Below are positions 1 through 14,100 of a stretch of DNA of 64,000 bases, piece after piece (positions within the stretch are counted from its first letter, which is position 1; every line of letters starts with the position of its first letter). Origin of the DNA: Siphonodentalium dalli. Taxonomy: Eukaryota; Mollusca; Scaphopoda; Gadilida; Siphonodentaliidae. Under the pieces are notes generated by a model. The model saw only the letters and a program-made list of their open reading frames with translations. It did not search any database and was not told where the DNA came from. The stretch is from contig CP136061.1 of NCBI GenBank assembly GCA_032622095.1, forward strand, positions 68,203,127 through 68,267,126. Direction: 5' to 3'. A program made the translations under genes and the position numbers.

Positions 1-409
1 AACAATGCTGTTCTAGCACATATTTGAGATATTTCTTTCGATTTTATGAAGATTGAAAGGTCACTTTGTGCCCACTGTGCCCCCTTTGGTGGAGGGCTGG
101 AGGGGCAAGTGCCAATCAAGTGCCAAGTGTCCATCAATGCAGGTGAGATTTCCGAATACCTAGACACAGGTTTATCAAGCCGAGAACTGGCTTATAACCC
201 TACAAATGATATATGGGACTAAAGTAACTACCCATTAGTGAGTATCAGTCATCAAACTGCAGGGACCAGCCCACAGGGCGACTTGGGAGTAATTTTTCCC
301 TAAAATTTGTCACTTCTCCTTATTTTGTCCTTGGGAGAATGAGCTATTTTACTGCATATTACAGATCACAGAAATGTGAGGATGGAGAGTAAATTAAACT
401 TCAGCATCA

Positions 410-646
410 ACTCTTCCATAACTGGAGCTTCCTGAAATGTTGCGAAAACCCTGTGCCAATGCATTCTCTTATATATTCGAGTCTCCCATAGGGAGCCTCA
501 CATATCTAAGAGAATAAATTAGCATAAAAATATTGACCTTATTCTTGTAAGCCAGTGCATTCTCTTATATATATATATATAAGATAATGCACCAGCACAG
601 GATCTTTAATTCTGCGCCAGTACATCTCCCATCATGAAATGGTTAA
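410..646. mobile_element. TTAA-type MITE, family P, copy 1 (degenerate left end)
   Basis: The element holds two long palindromes of the form ATTCTCTTATATATnCGAG with its reverse complement, and ends with TCATGAAATGGTTAA. The second palindrome is shortened to a TA run. The ends of intact family members read TTAACCCTTTCATGA and its complement, which is piggyBac-like (TTAA target, CCC start). Confidence 0.75.
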
Positions 647-954
647 TGATGTCCCCCTGATAATAGTCCATTTCTCCCTAATAATCTAATAGGAAGAAGT
701 GACTTCTCCAAGTTTGAATTCTCTAGGCTGGTCCGTGTATCAAGGATTAAGTATCAAACTATAAAAGTAAAGTCAACTGTGAAAATCCCTATCATTTTGA
801 CTGCACAAATCAATAAATAATAAAAATTAATAGACACAAAGCGTTCGTATTATCACACCACAAACTCCCCACGAATTATGTGTTATAAAATACCTTTGCA
901 TGCATAAATCGTTTTTATGTCACATTTATACATTTTATTATTATTACATAGAGG

Positions 955-1098
955 ATCTCACATGAGTTTCTATTTTATATACGGAATTTATCAACCGAGT
1001 TCACTAAATTCGATTTGAGCCGAGGTTTACCGAGGCTCAAATAGAATTTAGAGGACGAGGTTGATAAATTACGTATAAAATAGGACGAGTGTGAGATA
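955..1098. repeat. Foldback (inverted repeat) about 144 bp
   Basis: The left arm, from tctcacatgag through gatttgagccgag, is mirrored by the right arm from cgaggctcaaat through gagtgtgagata around a 6-base loop. Arms are about 65 bp with a few mismatches. No coding content is seen, and family and TSD are unclear. Confidence 0.7.
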
Positions 1099-1931
1099 CC
1101 TTTTATCACATGATCAAATAAACCCGAAGCAACGCGAAATATTCATCGAAAACAACAATCATAAACTACAGCGATCGCAAGTTATTTGAAGAACGCCATG
1201 ACGTCATCGCACGCGCTGATATTAAACGTGTCTATTACCGATAATTATGAAACTGCTTTTATGGCCAAATTATGTGATAAATTATTTTATTAATACACAT
1301 TATTACTATAACGTACTGTCACAAATTTACCTGTTAAATTGGGCTATAAAAACACAACCCCTTTCCTGAATATTGTCTACGAATCTAGCTCTCCCACATG
1401 TACCTTGTATTCACGCCAGTATATACGTACATATTTTAGTTTATACTTGCAAATACATGTAGCGATCTGTAACTTACTACATATTGTACGTATAGCACAC
1501 ATTATGTACATATGCAAACATTTAAAAATGTAACTTGTGAGAAGGTACAACAACGCATGACCCTCCCCTGAACTGATATGAACCAACACCAACTGTACAT
1601 CACACTGTATCACTCTCAATATTTAGTTTAACTTGTAAAGATATGGACATGACTTGTGATTGAGATGGTATATATAAATTAGCCTATCTAAATCTTACTT
1701 CATTTGAACACACCACAAGTATATTGACAAGAGCTGCTGAACAGAAACAAACTGATGCCTTTAATTTTTACCTGGGCGATGATGGGAAGACGGCCATTAG
1801 GTCACATCACCGCCCGGATTCTGTGTGTACACCGTATTTGTATTTTTGTTGTTCACCTTGTATTTTATAAATGCTAGATGTACATGTACATGCCTTATCC
1901 AATAAATTATTCATTCATTAAAATTGCTCAC
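1099..1931. other. Non-coding stretch left of the last exon
   Basis: I see no exon of the plexin GAP domain here, no RNA gene and no repeat with a partner elsewhere in the window. It is AT-rich intron sequence downstream of the exon l donor. Confidence 0.5.
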
Positions 1932-2163
1932 CATCTCTGCATGTTGCTCGGACTTCCATTTCTAAATCCTCCATTCTCCCCTTCAACTCATCCATGTCTT
2001 TCAGGGTCCTTCTGATATTCCTCCTCCAAACAACCAAAATAATAATGATGGTGACAAGCAGGACTGGAATAATGGTTGCTAAGGCAACCATTAATATAAT
2101 ATTGGTCGGGTTTAAAATATATACAATGTTGCCAACATTTTGATGAATGTTGCCTGCAGAAAC
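1932..2163 (-). CDS. PLXN: Plexin exon l: transmembrane and juxtamembrane segment
   Basis: This 232-nt exon has acceptor cttcttgcag and donor gtgagc. Residues 1-21 are the extracellular tail. Residues 22-46 are an uninterrupted hydrophobic span rich in I, L and V. Residues 47-55 are basic (W-R-R-N-I-R-R-T-L), the stop-transfer signal. Residues 56-77 form an amphipathic charged helix with M-E-D-L-E-M-E-V-R-A-T-C-R-D, matching the plexin juxtamembrane L-E-x-x-V-x-x-x-C pattern. The exon ends on a lone G (phase 1). The next exon, which should open the GAP domain, is not visible between 1 and 1931. A second AG ten bases inside the exon was rejected because it breaks phase. Confidence 0.92.
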
Positions 2164-5100
2164 CTGCAAGAAGATAGATAGTAAAATAATCAAGTAAAAT
2201 GATCAAAGGATACATCAAATAATCACATAATCTATAGTCTCAAATTAACATTGTTTTTAGTTACTTTTTCCCTTCTGTTTAGTTTCTATATCACCTAATT
2301 TGCAGAATATAAAATGCATAATCGAAGTGACTAATGAGTAAACATCACCAACTTCAACTGGGGAGCTTCGATCTGATTCTAGTTTCCAACTGTGAAATCT
2401 GGAATTTCTGCAAGGGTCATAAAAGTGGTCACCACCTAAGTTACAAATTGCACAACAATTATATATAACTCTCAATTGGCAGGAAATTAAGTTATTTAGT
2501 GACGCTATCCCGCACAGCAGGTTAGCATCACCAAATGCACCATCTGCATTGGAACCTCATTCTGTTTTGGCCTCAACTGCTATATATGGGAGGCCTAGGA
2601 TCAATTGAAGTTCACCAATTGAAGTTGGTGACGTTCACCCATTAGTCACCTCGATTATGCATTTTATCTTCTGAAAATTAGGGGATATTAAAACTGAACA
2701 GAAGGAAAAAGTAACTAAAAACAATATTAATTTTAGACTACTGTAATGCCCTAATTAATCGACTCCTTAACCACAGCAGAATTATGGTAACTTTTCAGGA
2801 TTTAGTCGGAAATATGGCTTGTTGCGCTTCATCGGAAAGCTCTCACTGAGAGCATTCGGATGAATGGCAACAAGCCATATTTCCGACTAAATCCTGAAAA
2901 GTTACCCATAATTCTGCTGTGGTTAAGGAGTCGATTATTTAGGGCGTTACTGTAGGTGCTCCACTAAGGATTTATAGAGAATTAATGCTTATGTTGACCA
3001 AACCATGAAATAGTGTGTCTGATCTCATTCTGCAAATGTCAGACACACTATTTCCCGACTTGTTCAACAAACCAGTCATAAAATAAAGGTCAAATAAATA
3101 AAAATATGTTCTGAGGCACATCTCTCGCCAACTCCAAAAGGGACTCATCAAATATTTTAATTTGAACAATTCCCTAGAGATCAAAATTCAATCTTTTATT
3201 AATAATTTATCCACAATTAGAAATATAGATATGTTGTTTGGAAAATTATAGAAATTTTGTTCTGAAAAATATATAACTGTCTAAGAATTTCTGAATGTTT
3301 TGCACACAAAAAATAAAATAAATAAATAAACACAAATTTTCCATATTTTACTGCCTGAGAACAGATATCTAATATTTTAATGGCCCCAGTGTAAACTGTG
3401 TACATAAAAAAATAGCTACATACACTGACTGAAAACTTTGACTCATCAGTATCTGTTAACTCGTCCTTTGCAGGTAATATGCAGACAATATCATTCTCTG
3501 TCAACGATGTCAGCATACACACTTTTGATTCAGCGATCAGGATACTTATGTCACTCTGATTCAGAGCCAATGTTAAATTCTCTCCCTACAAGAATGAAGT
3601 AAATGAACATGGTCATTTGAATCTCCAAATTATACATAATGTGGGAAGATGGATAATTTATACCATAATATTAGTTTGTGTATAACATGTATTTTGTAAA
3701 TTTCCATTTTACGCCCAATATGTATATATAAATTCTAATGTGAATGTAACTGTTCAAACAGCATTTCACATGATTAACCATTCCATGACTAGTACTGGAG
3801 CTTCCTAAAATTTTACGAAAACCATGTGCCAATGCATTCTCTTATATATGCGAGTCTCCCATAGGGAGCCTCGCATATATAAGAGAATGCTATGGCCTAA
3901 CAATATTTACCTTGACCTTGTAAGTCAGTGCATTCTCTTATATATGCGAGGCTTCCTATGGGAGACTCGCATATATAAGAGAATGCACTGGCACAGGATC
4001 TTTAATACTGCAACAGAGCAGCTCCCATTATGAAAGGGTTAACCCTTTCTATACTATATGGATTTCCCACCAAGTTAAACAAGTGTACATCATAATTGTC
4101 TATTTTGTTTTGGAGAGCAAGTATTATAAGCAGATGACGGATAATAAAAGTGCAGAAGGCGTCCTATTTATTGTGGGAAATGTTCAGATAATAATTTAAA
4201 CAAATAACCTATATTATTATCTGTACATTTCCCATGGGATAACTACTCATCAATGAGCATTTAGTGTAGAAAGGGTACATTAGGGGTAGGGCTGGGCGAT
4301 ATTGGCCCCAAAAAATATCGCGATAATATGGCGACAACATCGCGATACACGATATTATCGCGATATTATTTTGGTATATTACAATTGGTAAGTACAATGT
4401 ACAATATATGCAATATTTCATAAATAAAGTTTGCACAATACATCCCTACGTTTTATTTACGATTTGTGGGTCATGAGAGGTCGAGTAAATGTGTATTGAA
4501 CAATTATCAGTAACATCACAGTATACATGTATATAATGACCACTCGTCAGCAACAATTGACAATTTGCCGACGGAGAAATAATAACTTTGAAACAAAGGG
4601 ATATAATCATATAACACGGCCCACGTGCGTTTTCGCATACATTTTTTACAGTTATATCCCTTTGACCATAGCGCTCAACACCATGCACACATTAAGCACC
4701 GCATTCGGTTTCAAATTGCCATTTTATTTATTCGTGAGGAATTGGTTGTTTGTGAGACTATTTATCAGTGGTAATTGGTAGTTGGTAGCACCGTGGGACC
4801 TCAATGTCCATATACGGCAGCCCTGGGAATTAGCGTCGACAATGCCACAATGGGCAGTGCCGAGGCAAAAGCCGACATGAAAATTTGAAATGAATTTGCG
4901 TTGGCATTTTTTTAGCTGAGGAAAATAAATAGAGACAATCATGTTCAATTAGTTTGTGAATTTGACATTTGTTGAAGCGATAGCAATGCCATGATCCGTA
5001 CGGCACATGTCCACAAAATCATTTTACTCGCAATTTGCACACATTGAGACGATCAGCTAGACTAACTGTGGTCAATATAAAATCTGACATCGTAATCCGT

Positions 5101-8100
5101 CTCCAAGCAACCGGTCACAGTTGATAGAGCAAGCTGCACCAACTTGCAAGGAGGTCATTGTGCCAGTCGCATGCGCGCGACATACCAATCTCACAGTGTA
5201 GCCAACTGATGCTACTAGTATCTCTTTGATGTGTCCGACGAAGCATATCCAACTTGAAAAAAGCACGTGCTCCGATGTTTTAAAACGTTTTCGACTGCGT
5301 ATTTCCGGGAAGTTTGGGACTATTATACTTACTCTAACTTCGCTGTTTGTTGGGACCATATGATGGGTTTCAACCTATATGGAGAATATTACAACTTGGG
5401 ACGGTATTACGATATTTTTATTTCAGACGATATTATTGACGATATCAAAATTTAAACCGGGTATACCCGATATATCGTCATACCGCCCAGCACTAATTAG
5501 GGGCATGCGAAGCTTCGAGTATTCAATTCAATTCTAAGTTGTATTAAAATTTTGTAATACTGGGGTTTGGTTTTCAAACAAAATATGTGTGACAGATTGT
5601 TTCGCGATAACCAACGCAGATGGTTACTAATCGCGGCACTTCCAGATCTCATACAAATTTGAAGTCTAAAACGTACCTGGTGAATGTTGTATCAGGGGCA
5701 CCTCTCATCCTCAACTTAACACCACCATAAACAGACAGAATATTAAAATGTAGACATATTTTGTTCTTACAGTGACTTATACCAATCATAAATATTGCGT
5801 AGATAGCATGCTATCGTCAAGAGCTGCACAATTGTAAACAAAAGCCAATACTTATATAACACAGCGTAGATCTTGAAGATAACATTCTATTTACACGATA
5901 TTTATGAGTGGTATAGGGCACTATAGGCATAAAATCTGTCTATATTTTATATTTCTTTCTGCTTACTACACACTAGTATCATGTTTTCAAAGAATGTGCA
6001 TATTTTTACAGTATTACCCACTGTGAACGCTACCCATTCCTTTAAAATAAAAATGTTTATTTTATTATCATTTATCAGTTTATCGGTCGGTGATCGATGT
6101 TAAGTTTTTTAATGTTCATTTGTATTATCTACGATAGTTCAAGAGTTAGTAGAAACCCATTCAGCAACTATACTCAGGTATTGAATACCTAATCGCGTGT
6201 TTGGAATGCAAGTATTTGACTCAAGTGTGTCTTCACTTCTTACTGGTAACAAATCCCACTGATGATGACTGATTATTATATCGCTAATTCGGGAACAAAA
6301 TCAGTTAGACAAATGTCAAGATCATCAGAATTGAACTTTATACACAAGAAATAATGACACAAGTAAATATGGTTTTGTATTTACAAGTTCCTTGTTTCTT
6401 TTGCGGTAATTTTGACATAAATATTGATGGTTTCAACATTTGGATTTCGGGATTTGTGATTCGATATTTGATTCGATTAGAAAATTTGCCAATATTCAAT
6501 TCAAGATTCAATTCGAACCAAAATCTTAATTTTAAGACCCTTAGGTTACATGTGTATGCTCGAAATTTACCAAAATATTTTTCATTCATTTAAAATTGGA
6601 AGTTGTTAAGATATCAATTAAATATGAAGAAAATTGCCTACATTTCAATCAAAAATAGCTTGCTAGTGTTATATGAACAAGGGAACATATGAATGGGTAT
6701 ATCAAGTGACTGACAGCTCAGAAATAGGCTGATCACTGAATGATGTAAAAGTATGCATCCTTAGGAATGGCACACATTCCTTATAGTGTCGTTTTTGGGT
6801 CCCTCGGTGAGGATAATGAGACAAACTTTTCTAGCGCCTTGTAAAAATAATCCTCTGGATCTCAATCGAGGAAAAAAAACATACACTACTCACAACAGTC
6901 AGTTTATTATATTTTCTGTTCCAGTTTGTTAAGACCCAGATTACAATGAAACACATTGTTAGACCTAACACATTCTTAACACTAAAACATCACCAGCAAT
7001 TTCTGTTAATTTAAAGTGCAAGGATACTGAATAATGCAAAAATATGATGTCATAACTGCGAGTAGGATAACATCTTGAGAGTAGGATAACACGTTCGGTC
7101 TTCTGGGAGTGGGGATACGATTTATATTTTGATGTAAAATGTTGATGAAAAAATATTAAATATTAAAATTAAACTAGAGTATAGAGTATAGAGGTTAGTT
7201 ACCCACCCACCTCCACATCCCGCCACCCATAGTATCTTATGCGCCGCATAGTAGAATTCATAGAACAAAATTTAATAATAATTATGGCATAAATAAAACA
7301 CACCAATAGTATCCAAGAGTACAAACTCGTGGTTAAAATGTTGCTCTCTCAGCTACTATGTGTGTATTCTTTATATCATTAAAAAACTGAGATGATAACC
7401 AGGTTCAGCCACATGTACATGTAACTTGTCACACATGTTGTCATTGCCAAAGAAATTCATCTGACTCTCGTGACCATTTCACCAACACGTACAAGGTCAA
7501 AGAAGTTTTGTGTCCAACGCGTAGCATACTAAACTTGTAGCAAAGAGGATTAATCCAACCTTCTGATAACCAGATGAGCGATTAACGCTGTGTTGGTGAC
7601 AGGAGAATATAATTTACCTGTCTTCTTGAAGCCAATTAAGCATATCTGTGGTCGGATGCATTATGGCCACTTGTTGTCACCACCAACACTTGTTTACATG
7701 CATGTTTTGTTAGATGTTCGCCGATATCTATAAACATGTAGGTTTGGCGCCGTGAAATCATGTGAATTTTACCGCCTAGTGCATCTCAATTAGCAATACT
7801 GTAGTAACACATGTTAAAAGTAACACATACGTGTGGCTGAATCTGGCCAATATTTATCTGCCGAGTGGTTCCATGCTCAATTGAACATTGTTTTAACACT
7901 TTCAATATGAGAGCTCCCCTGGTACAGAATTAAAGACCCTGTGCCAGTGCATTCTCTTATATATGCAAGTCTCCCATAGGGAGCCTTGAATATATAAGAG
8001 AATGCACTGGCTTACAAGGATAATGTCAAGGTAAATATTACTAGGCCAATGTATTCTCTTATATATGTGAGGCACGAACCCTGCAGCACTTCCAGATATT

Positions 8101-11100
8101 CTGACATTTGTAATTGCTCCAATGACTAGTATAGATGAATATGTTGCCTGTGAGTAAACTGGGTCCCTGGTGGCTCAGTTGGTAAGATGTGTTTGTTGAA
8201 CTTATTATCTAAACAATTTCCCTCAAAAAATAATGCTCCTTCTGCACTTTTATTTATCTGTCATCTGCTTTTATCACTTTAACACCCCTCCAAATGAATA
8301 ATAAACCATTCCATTGTATACTGTTATAACTTTGTGGAAGAATCCATTTAGCATAGAAAGGGTTAAATAACGATAAACCCCAATAAGAAACAAAACTGTG
8401 AGTGAACCCAGTGATTTTATTTTCATTTTTCGAGAGTTGACTCGCGTTTTTCAATTGATGCTCATTCAAGGATGAATTAATCCCTTTTCTTGTATGTATG
8501 AAAATGAGAAATGATATGACTATTTACACATCATAGAACATTAACAGTCAGATGCTCGTAGCCTGTTCATATATAACCATGGGGTATATGCAAGAAATAC
8601 ACATGTAGAATACACTCAATAGTTTGGATCGACAAGCCTTGCCCTGTGTATTTTGACTTTGTGTTTTTTGACAATCGGTCGTCGGTATCATTTTTACAAA
8701 ACAATTATCACCTTACTTGGCTGCACGACCTTACCATGTGATCGCCACAGAAACGTTTTAATTTAGAGTATGGTCTATATTTTGCCACCAGTGCAGTGTA
8801 ATCTCGGATAGAATAAAAATATGCCGAAACCAAAAACTAAGTCGCAAAGGGAATCCCTGGTTGAGTGCGATATTTGGCACTAGGGACGTGGCTAGAGGGT
8901 TTGCAAATGTTGGTCTTAAAACAACAAATTCCTCATTAATAAATTGTTGGGAAATCAGACTATGAGAACAATTTCATCCTATTATAAATGTGAAATTTCC
9001 AACTAATGTTGAATCAGGTTTTACTTTAGATGGGGTGGGGGTACGATGCCAACATAACCACCCCCTGTCACAACGTCCCTGCTTGGCACCCCATTGGGGA
9101 ATCGTATAGCCCCTGAATTGGGGATATCATGGCGCCATCTCTGGATGCAGTCATGATGTGCAATTTCCTCGCACTCCTGATGCACAAATTCTGGAATAAA
9201 AAGTCTGTCTATTCAAACATAAAATCTGACATATAGACCACTAATCACATTACCAAGCTAACAACACCAGTTAAACATTATTACTCTTCAAAACAAAAAC
9301 AAGCAGTCGCAGACGGCGGTATCCCCCGCCGAAATGTACAGTTGGGGAAGTGCATTCTCAATAATGTTTGCGTTCTCAGTATGTGCTAAACAAGAGGTGG
9401 GATTTTGTCTAAAAGCCTGGCTTGCGAACTCATTTTAGGACTGACATTTGTGGAAATTAGCCATGTGACGTCGTCCATTTGCACAAGTCCAATAACTCTG
9501 CTGAAAATATCCCGGCCAGACCTGGTTTGCGAATTCGTTCTAGATACTGGTCATGTGAACTCGTATACCAAATATCTTTGAAATCCGTTGACATTTGTGG
9601 AAATGAGCCCTGTGACGTCGTCCATTTGCACACACAAAAATAAACAAAGTCCAATAACTCTGCTGAAAACATCCGGCCGGACCTGGTTTGCGAATTCTTT
9701 CTAGATACTGGTCATGTGAACGCATATACCAAAAATCTTTGAAATCCGTTGACATTTGTGGAAATGAGGCCTGTGACGTCGTCTATTTGCTATTTGGTAA
9801 ATACGACAAAAATAATAAACAAAGTCCAATAACTCCAGTAAAAATAACCGGCCGGACCTGGCTTGCGAACTCATTCTAGGTAATGGTCAGGTGAACTCAT
9901 ATACCACAAATCTTTGAAATCCGTTTACATTTGTTCAAGTTATGACTCTTACAAATTCGGGATGGACGGACGGATGGACGGACAGACGGACGGAACCCAT
10001 TCATATATCTCCCGCAAATTTTCAATTTGGCGGGGGATAACAACAAGCACCAGGTTACGGCCAGCCAGAGGCACATGCACCATGGATAAATACACGGTCA
10101 AAAGCACGGCGTTTTTTTTGGTAAGGTTATATGTGGCATATATCCATGGTTATATATAAACGGCTATGAGCATCTGACCATAAGTGTGCACAATAAACTA
10201 TGAAGGGTACACATAACAAACATCATACAGCTACATCTCCCACCCAGTATTTTGTTTTAAATATGTAGATATTGAAATGGTCTGGTATTCATCTAAAGGG
10301 ATTTGTAGGAAATATAAGCAGACAACAGACAGATGAACGTATAATACAAATGCAGAATGATTCATAATCGTTGATGGGAAATGTTTGAATAATAAGTTCA
10401 ACAGCCTATGGGTATTTGTTGAACTTATCATGGTTAAGCCACTCACAACATCCTTGATCATAAGATATGTTTATGACATATTAGAGAATGTATATTCATT
10501 ACTTGTAAGAGGAGTTGTTGGCCATCATCATATTCATTGTTTCCTGTCAGATTTTTGAATGTCGGATCAATGACGAATTGGATACTGAACTGGCCGCCGC
10601 CATCTCCATTGTACCCATCCATCTGGAAGGTTACTGTCAGACAGGTCGAGCACTCACTGCCAGATTGTCGTTTACGTCGTTTACGTCCTTTAGGTGGATT
10701 TTTAGGTTCTGTATGTTTGTTCCTTGAGCCTTGACCCCTGTGTAGACAATATTTATGTCCCAGAATGTAAACATTACAATAAATAGACAATAGTTCTGAG
10801 TAGGTTTTTCTCCCTAAGTGAGATGTGGAGGATTATTTTACAAGGCGCTAGCCAAATAAAAATAATACTTGGGTTTCAAAAGAGGAGAAAACCGTATGTT
10901 ACTCAAAATAGTTAACTGTTGTATTTATTATATTTTCTATACCAGATTGTTATGACCCAGACCATAATGAAACACATAGTTAGACCTAACACATTTTTAA
11001 GGCTACAACACAAACTACATTTTCTGTTAAAATAATGGGCAAAGATACCGATTGACGCAAAATATGACGTCATGACATTAGTGCTGAGATTAGGATAACA

Positions 11101-14100
11101 TCTTGAAAGTGGAATAACACGTTCGGTCTTATGGGAGGTTGATACATTTTATATTTTAACGTAAAAAGTTGATGAATATATAATAACAATTACTCTCTCT
11201 GGTGCCAAATGGAGACATGGGCAGAATGGACCCCAAATTTTAACCCTTTCAATACTAAATACTCATTGATGAGCAGTTGTTCCCTTAGGAAATATTCAGA
11301 TAATAAGTAGGCTGTTTAGTCGGCGACGTAATTTGTTGTTTTTCGTGTAATTCAAGCATTTTGCACATAAATGTTTTTCTTGTGGTTTAAACTGACCATC
11401 TATTATTATAGATTTAATGCCATGTTTTAGTTTAGATATCATTTGATAACTGATTAAAATTTCAGCTCAATTGCATGAGCGTTAAGCAGGTCCTCCTATT
11501 GCTTAAAAACACAGATATAGTCTAGATAATGAGCAATAATTATTCAATTACCAAATAAGCACAAGGGATATGTGTGTAACTGAAATAATACACACATGTC
11601 ATTTTGTTAAGTAATATATCCCAGTTTTTTAAAGTTATTAACCCTTTCAATGCCAGGTCCGATTTTTGTATCAACCCATATACCCTGTGCCAATGCATTC
11701 TCTCATATATGCGAGTCGACCATAGGTCGCCTCGCATATATAAGAGAAAGCATTGGCCTAACAATTTTACATCATTTGTTCATATTTTTTACAATTTTTT
11801 ACAATTTTAAGAATTTTTTCTTATATTTTTTAACAGACTTATTTTGTAGGTTTATTGCCAGGGAATCTTACGTTTTTCATGGGTATCAAAATTATTACTA
11901 TGAATACTTGGTGATAGTTTTGAGTTATAATATGCCCCTAAGGTTTTATCCAGTTTGTTTTTAAATTCGCTATAGCATGCTTAAGCATACCCAACAAAAC
12001 ATTCAACCAAAAAAAAAAAAAAAAAAAAATTTTTTTTTTATATTATTCATTTTTTTAGGGCACTCTACAGACCATAAATTAGGGCCGATGAGACCGGCCC
12101 CTGTCACTAAAAGGGTTAAAGATCATATTATATCTTGGAGTGATGACACTGATGATAAGGGAGGTTGCACAGTTTTTTTACTAATAGTGAAATGCCTTGG
12201 TAATTAGGATACAATAAACCGGTATGGGAGGGGCTAATTATGCAAAATAGTTATACATGTACCACAGCCACATTACTGATGCACTTATAGAACTACTACG
12301 TGTAATTAATATACATTGAAATCTTAGATAATTGGTGATTAAATCTACAATAACTATTCCTTGTGTGGAATGGCACTGAGAGCTTTCCGATTAATGGCAA
12401 CAAGCCATATTTCCAACTAAATCCTGAAAAATTACCCATAATTCTGCTGTGGTTAAGGAGTCTATTATTTAGGACATTACTGTATGAATAGGGCACTCTT
12501 TTGAAAGCATTCTCAATGTCGAACCTCCATACCAAATTTCATTCAGATCTTATAAGCCATGGCTGAAAAAACTGTGGAGAAAGAACTAAAACAATTATTT
12601 CCAGATAAATAAAGACAATAACTTTAGTATAGAAAATGTGAATAATGTCATAGAACACAATTTGAAAGTACTCATGATGGTGAACATCGATATCAAATTT
12701 AAATGAGATCCACTAAACGGACAGAAAACAATGATATTGAGATAAATAAAGAAAGAAAACTATAGAAGGCAAATGTGAATATGAAGATGGTCAAAGTCAA
12801 TCCAGTATACCCCCCATTTTTCTTCAAAAAGTGGACGTCTAAACAAAAAATGTGGATCATGGGAAAGGCACTTCACAACGCACAATCTTGATTTTGTTTC
12901 TCATCTTCTACCCGAGGTTAATAATCTAAGATGTCGCTAAAAATAACAATATCAAGATCTGGGCTATTGCATGATGCATATCCCAAACGGGGTGTACACA
13001 TTCAGGACTCCATACAAATTTTATTGAGCATATACTGGTAACTCAATTGCAATAACTTGGCCACCAGAAGGAATGCATACAAATTTTACATGAGATTGTC
13101 CAAAATTAGTCAGGCACCAACCCAGGCAACAATTAACAATAAATTTGTTTCTGATGATTCTGCCTATTGTTTTAAGAGTGAGTATGTAGGTAAGCAATTT
13201 AATTTTTAACTTCTATAAGAGGCCACTTGGCAGGTTTATTCAGCCATTGGTTCCAGAAGTGCATGTACCGGGAGAAACCAAAGTAATTTTTTTCCCAGGT
13301 AACAAGGCACGAAAGATGAGATTTAGACAAAGAACTGGACCAAATTGTCAACTGGTGTTTTTATCCTACAGAGCCAACACGAAAGGATTTATCAATTTTA
13401 TTAATGTTCAATATTGATCAGAATCAAAATCAGAGCTATTAATCAAGATACCATAACAATGATGTATATCTGTCATTCTAGGTAACATAAAATGGGTTTT
13501 CCATACATTCTGAGTATTATTTCATATGATAATCATTTAACCTTTCATGACAGTAGCTGCGCTGGCGCACCATTAAAGACCCTGTGCCAGTGTATTCTCT
13601 TATATATGTGAGTCTCCCATAGGGAGCCTCACATATATAAGAGAATGCACTGGCTTACAAGGTCAAGGTAAATATTGTTTGGCCAAAGTATTCTCTTATA
13701 TATATGTGAGGCTCCCTAGCGAAGACTCGCATATATAAGACAATGCATTGGCACAGGGTTTTTCGCAAAACTTCAGGAAACTCCAGTCATGAAAGGGTTA
13801 AATGGAAATGGCATAAATATTTTTGAGTAGGGAGGTTATTTGAGAGCACAGGGGCAGGGAAAACAAAGCATATATTTACTTGTTGGCCCCAATTACTAAA
13901 CAAAAAGCCCACAGTTGGTTTCTTATCAGATCTTATTCTGAATTATTGCAAGTATAAACCAGTTTATAAAACTACCTATTAGCAACCATCTCATTCGCCG
14001 TCAATTAGTCTTTAAAAAATAACTTTCACTTAAATTGATGTATTTTAATATGCCCTACAACCGTCAAAATAATTTCAGTTAACCTCTTCACTGCTGAATG

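Noticed and set aside
2153-2163. Alternative acceptor ten bases inside exon l
   Set aside because: It would shift the phase relative to exon k. The upstream AG keeps phase 0 and the transmembrane frame.
9298-10049. aacaagca on both sides of the array element as an 8-bp target duplication
   Set aside because: The second copy at 40946 carries the same acaagcag sequence at its left end, so it belongs to the element. The right match may be chance.
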